Below, one piece after another: positions 62,043 through 64,000 of a DNA stretch of 64,000 bases. The DNA comes from a candidate division Hyd24-12 bacterium UBA6080 (GTDB lineage: Bacteria; Fermentibacterota; Fermentibacteria; Fermentibacterales; JCC-6): contig DIXM01000002.1 in NCBI GenBank assembly GCA_002436025.1, positions 310,001 to 374,000 of the forward strand, written 5' to 3'. The translations under genes were made by a program, and so were the position numbers. How positions within the stretch are numbered: the stretch's first letter is position 1; each line of letters begins with the position of its first letter. A model generated the notes under the pieces. That model made no database searches. It was given only the letters and a program-made list of their open reading frames with translations, and was not told where the DNA came from.

Positions 62043-63092
62043 ATGAACTGTGTCCTTCTTCTCCTTGGTCTGGTTTCCGGCGGCATCTACGACCCCGGAG
62101 CGGGAGCGTTCATCGACGAGGCCGGTTTCTTCCACGATGCGTTCGCACTGGGGGATTCCTGCTACCGTGCATCCGACTACGAGGGCGCGGCCGGGTTCTA
62201 CCTTGAAGGCCTGAGGGCGCAGCCCTGGGATGAAACCTACATCTACAACCTTTCATGCTGTTTCGGGCTCCTCGGGCGGGCGGACCTTGCCGCACTGTAC
62301 CTCAGGCGCGCATGGAACGCCGGTTTCAGGAACATGCCCTTCATTCTCGGTGACACCGATTTCGACCGCGTGAGGACGACCGAACCGTTCAGTTCACTTG
62401 TTGACAGCCTTTCGGGAGTGGCAGCAACCGAAGCCGCCCTTCGCGGGGAGACTATTGTCTTTCGCACGACGGGTCCCTTCGAGTGCCGTGTGAATACGCC
62501 CGAAGGGTACGACGGCACCGAAACCCTTCCTCTCCTGCTCGGTCTGCACGGCGTCGGGGGCACACCGGAGGGATTCATGAGGCTCTGGAACGTCGCACGC
62601 GAGTTTCACTGCATCATGGCGGTACCACAGGCGCCATACCCCTTCGACACGGGTGAAGGAATGGGGTACAGCTGGTTCGAGGACGGGTTCCCGATGGTCA
62701 GCTCACGCGATTACGTCCTGGCGGTCCTCGATTCCCTGGAGGGAAGGTACAACATCGGGGAAGTGTACCTTTTCGGCTACTCGCAGGGGGCGGGAATGGC
62801 CCTCATGACCGGGCTTCATGCGCCGGAGCGGTTCAATGGGATAGCGCCCTTCAGCGGCTGGCTCCCCGAAGAGGTAACTGACCAGGAGATCCAGGCTGCC
62901 GCGGGTCTTCCGGTGCGCATCGTCCACGGTGAGCAGGACGGCGCCGTGACCTTCGACAACGCCATTCAGACCGTGTCGGTCCTTGCTGCTCACGGCTACG
63001 ATGTCAGACTGCTTCCGTTCCAGGGTGAGCACCGCTTCGAGGCCGATCTGTTCCGGCAGATACTGGAGGAGTTCCTGGGGTCGGGCGAGTAG
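62043..63092 (+). CDS. Secreted alpha/beta hydrolase (phospholipase/carboxylesterase type) with TPR-like N-terminus
   Basis: The 349-residue protein has a short signal (MNCVLLLLGLVSGGI) and a TPR-like pair of helices (~20-100, DSCYRASDYEGAAGFYLEGL). The hydrolase domain (~150-349) has LLGLHGVGGTPEGF for the oxyanion hole, the nucleophile elbow VYLFGYSQGAGMAL (GYSQG, serine), the acid in VHGEQDGAVTF and the histidine in PFQGEHRF. It resembles phospholipase/carboxylesterase (COG0400) and feruloyl-esterase-type proteins. The ATG at 62043 is 6 bases after GGAGG. Confidence 0.86.
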   Translation: MNCVLLLLGLVSGGIYDPGAGAFIDEAGFFHDAFALGDSCYRASDYEGAAGFYLEGLRAQPWDETYIYNLSCCFGLLGRADLAALYLRRAWNAGFRNMPFILGDTDFDRVRTTEPFSSLVDSLSGVAATEAALRGETIVFRTTGPFECRVNTPEGYDGTETLPLLLGLHGVGGTPEGFMRLWNVAREFHCIMAVPQAPYPFDTGEGMGYSWFEDGFPMVSSRDYVLAVLDSLEGRYNIGEVYLFGYSQGAGMALMTGLHAPERFNGIAPFSGWLPEEVTDQEIQAAAGLPVRIVHGEQDGAVTFDNAIQTVSVLAAHGYDVRLLPFQGEHRFEADLFRQILEEFLGSGE

Positions 63093-63113
63093 CCGTTCCT
63101 CCGTGCCTGCTCC

Positions 63114-64000
63114 TCAGTTCAGGATGTAGAGCCTCTGGAAGCCATCCGCGGGGTCGGCCTCCCACGCCAGGATGCCCCGCGGGGAGAGACTGAAAGTCCA
63201 GCTCCAGCCCTCTTGCGGGAACGCAACCTGTCGGACCTGATTCCCCGACGCGTCGAAGACGTCGAAGAAGGGCGTGTCGGAAGTGCCCCTCTGGACCCAC
63301 AGATTGCCGTCTGGTCCCACACCCAGGGCCACCACCATGTCCCGGAAGGGCTCGGGCTCGAACTCGAAGGGCATGCCTCCCCCCATGTTCTGGATGAACT
63401 GGGTGACGTAGACCTTTTCTTCGGCGATCTCCTCGGGGGTCTTGGGTACCGGCTCAAGGTCGAGAGTGACGTTGAAGAACTCCTCGCCCGACGCGTTCCA
63501 CCCGATGATCCCGTATTCCTCACCGCTCTTTTCCGAGAAATACACCGAGCCGGCGCCATCGCCCTCGAGACAGAAGGCGTCGAGCAGGTCGGTGATGAAC
63601 ATGGAGGGGTTTTCCATTAGGTCTCCTGGGGTCGCGGTAAGGGAATCCTCCCACAGGACGGTGTCGAACTCCTCTTCACCAACTGTGTAAATGACGATGC
63701 GGCGGTTCATCAGGATCACTTCGTCGACCATGTCCGCGTCGATCTTGTACGATGCGAAGGTGCTGTCGGAAAGGGGAACGGACTGCATCGGAGGGTTCTG
63801 GGTCCAGTGGCTTATCTCGCCTGTCAATCGCAGGCTGTCGTCGAACACCACGAAGCCCTGCTTCATCATCTCGAGCACCATGACATTTCCCCCGGGCATC
63901 TGGAAGAACTCCCAGGGCATGTTGAGCTCACCCGGGCCTCCGCCCCGTCTGGATACCTGGGCGAGATACCCGCCCTCGGAATCGAAGATCTTGATGCAGG
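63114..64000 (-). CDS. 6-bladed beta-propeller lipoprotein/secreted protein, partial
   Basis: The frame is open to the window edge, so the N-terminus is missing; at least 295 residues are present. Phrases such as IKIFDSEGGYLAQVSRRGGG then PGELNMPWEF (a GGxGxGEL motif followed by P), VFDDSLRLTGEISHW and VGPDGNLWVQRG, then FFDVFDASGNQVRQV, are typical of the 6-bladed NHL-type propellers common in secreted proteins of the FCB group. No function can be assigned. It is convergent with the hydrolase gene, 21 bases apart, with no clear terminator. Confidence 0.75.
   Translation of the reverse strand, partial: CIKIFDSEGGYLAQVSRRGGGPGELNMPWEFFQMPGGNVMVLEMMKQGFVVFDDSLRLTGEISHWTQNPPMQSVPLSDSTFASYKIDADMVDEVILMNRRIVIYTVGEEEFDTVLWEDSLTATPGDLMENPSMFITDLLDAFCLEGDGAGSVYFSEKSGEEYGIIGWNASGEEFFNVTLDLEPVPKTPEEIAEEKVYVTQFIQNMGGGMPFEFEPEPFRDMVVALGVGPDGNLWVQRGTSDTPFFDVFDASGNQVRQVAFPQEGWSWTFSLSPRGILAWEADPADGFQRLYILN

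Overview
The window is a GC-rich, densely packed bacterial chromosome segment. Genes run mostly on the + strand, and many neighbours overlap through ATGA, GTGA or TGATG junctions. The gene content fits an anaerobic or fermentative diderm: OmpA, several beta-barrel-like outer membrane proteins, an LpxL-type acyltransferase, GmhA, dTDP-rhamnose synthesis, a four-subunit 2-oxoacid:ferredoxin oxidoreductase, ATP-type PEP carboxykinase and pyruvate phosphate dikinase. Secreted proteins carry FlgD-like or 'Por-type' C-terminal domains, and there are two gingipain/PorU-like C25 peptidases and a PorV-like protein. Together these point to the FCB side of the tree, for example a Fermentibacteria- or Eisenbacteria-like candidate phylum. 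That placement is inference; no rRNA gene is present to confirm it.

Layout. 1-4731: housekeeping run clpX(partial)-engB-purA-TatD/radical SAM fusion-rsmA. 4728-10697: outer membrane protein, lipoprotein, methyltransferase, CpsB-like hydrolase, rmlD, gmhA and a YbhN-like membrane protein (envelope polysaccharide theme). 10817-12354: FmdB-type zinc ribbon, two paralogous small lipoproteins, possible leader ORF. 12293-22411: orphan solute-binding protein, a secreted OB-fold protein, a PorV-like/HHH-barrel/barrel cluster, a 5'-nucleotidase, a UDP-galactopyranose-mutase-like flavoprotein and a DUF2085 protein. 22412-26875: structured leader, cyclic-2,3-diphosphoglycerate-synthetase-like P-loop protein and korDABC. 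26905-28968: promoter, ompA-like gene and terminator. 29015-31646 (-): radical SAM and membrane protein. 31756-36207: DUF3592 protein, pckA, secreted propeller-like protein, barrel. 36208-37656: low-GC island with one YhcG/DUF1016 nuclease. 37657-45400: secreted protein, divergent rlmN/mtnP, thiL, then a - strand trio (ABC permease, transglutaminase-like, tandem aspartyl protease). 45483-59954: C25 peptidase-sirtuin-C25 peptidase-TPR/HTH, then ppdK and a GGDEF protein. 59959-64000: DUF362 ferredoxin, LpxL-like acyltransferase, TPR-esterase and a partial propeller protein.

How it works together. KorDABC, PckA and PpdK sit around the PEP/pyruvate/2-oxoacid node of anaerobic carbon metabolism. 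The C25 peptidases, PorV-like protein and C-terminal-domain cargo look like parts of a type IX-like secretion and sorting route. The most unusual points are the C25-sirtuin-C25 operon, three genes whose best ribosome binding site points to a CTG start, a hairpin-rich leader whose last hairpin overlaps the ribosome binding site, and the isolated low-GC nuclease island. I saw no CRISPR array, tRNA, rRNA or insertion sequence.
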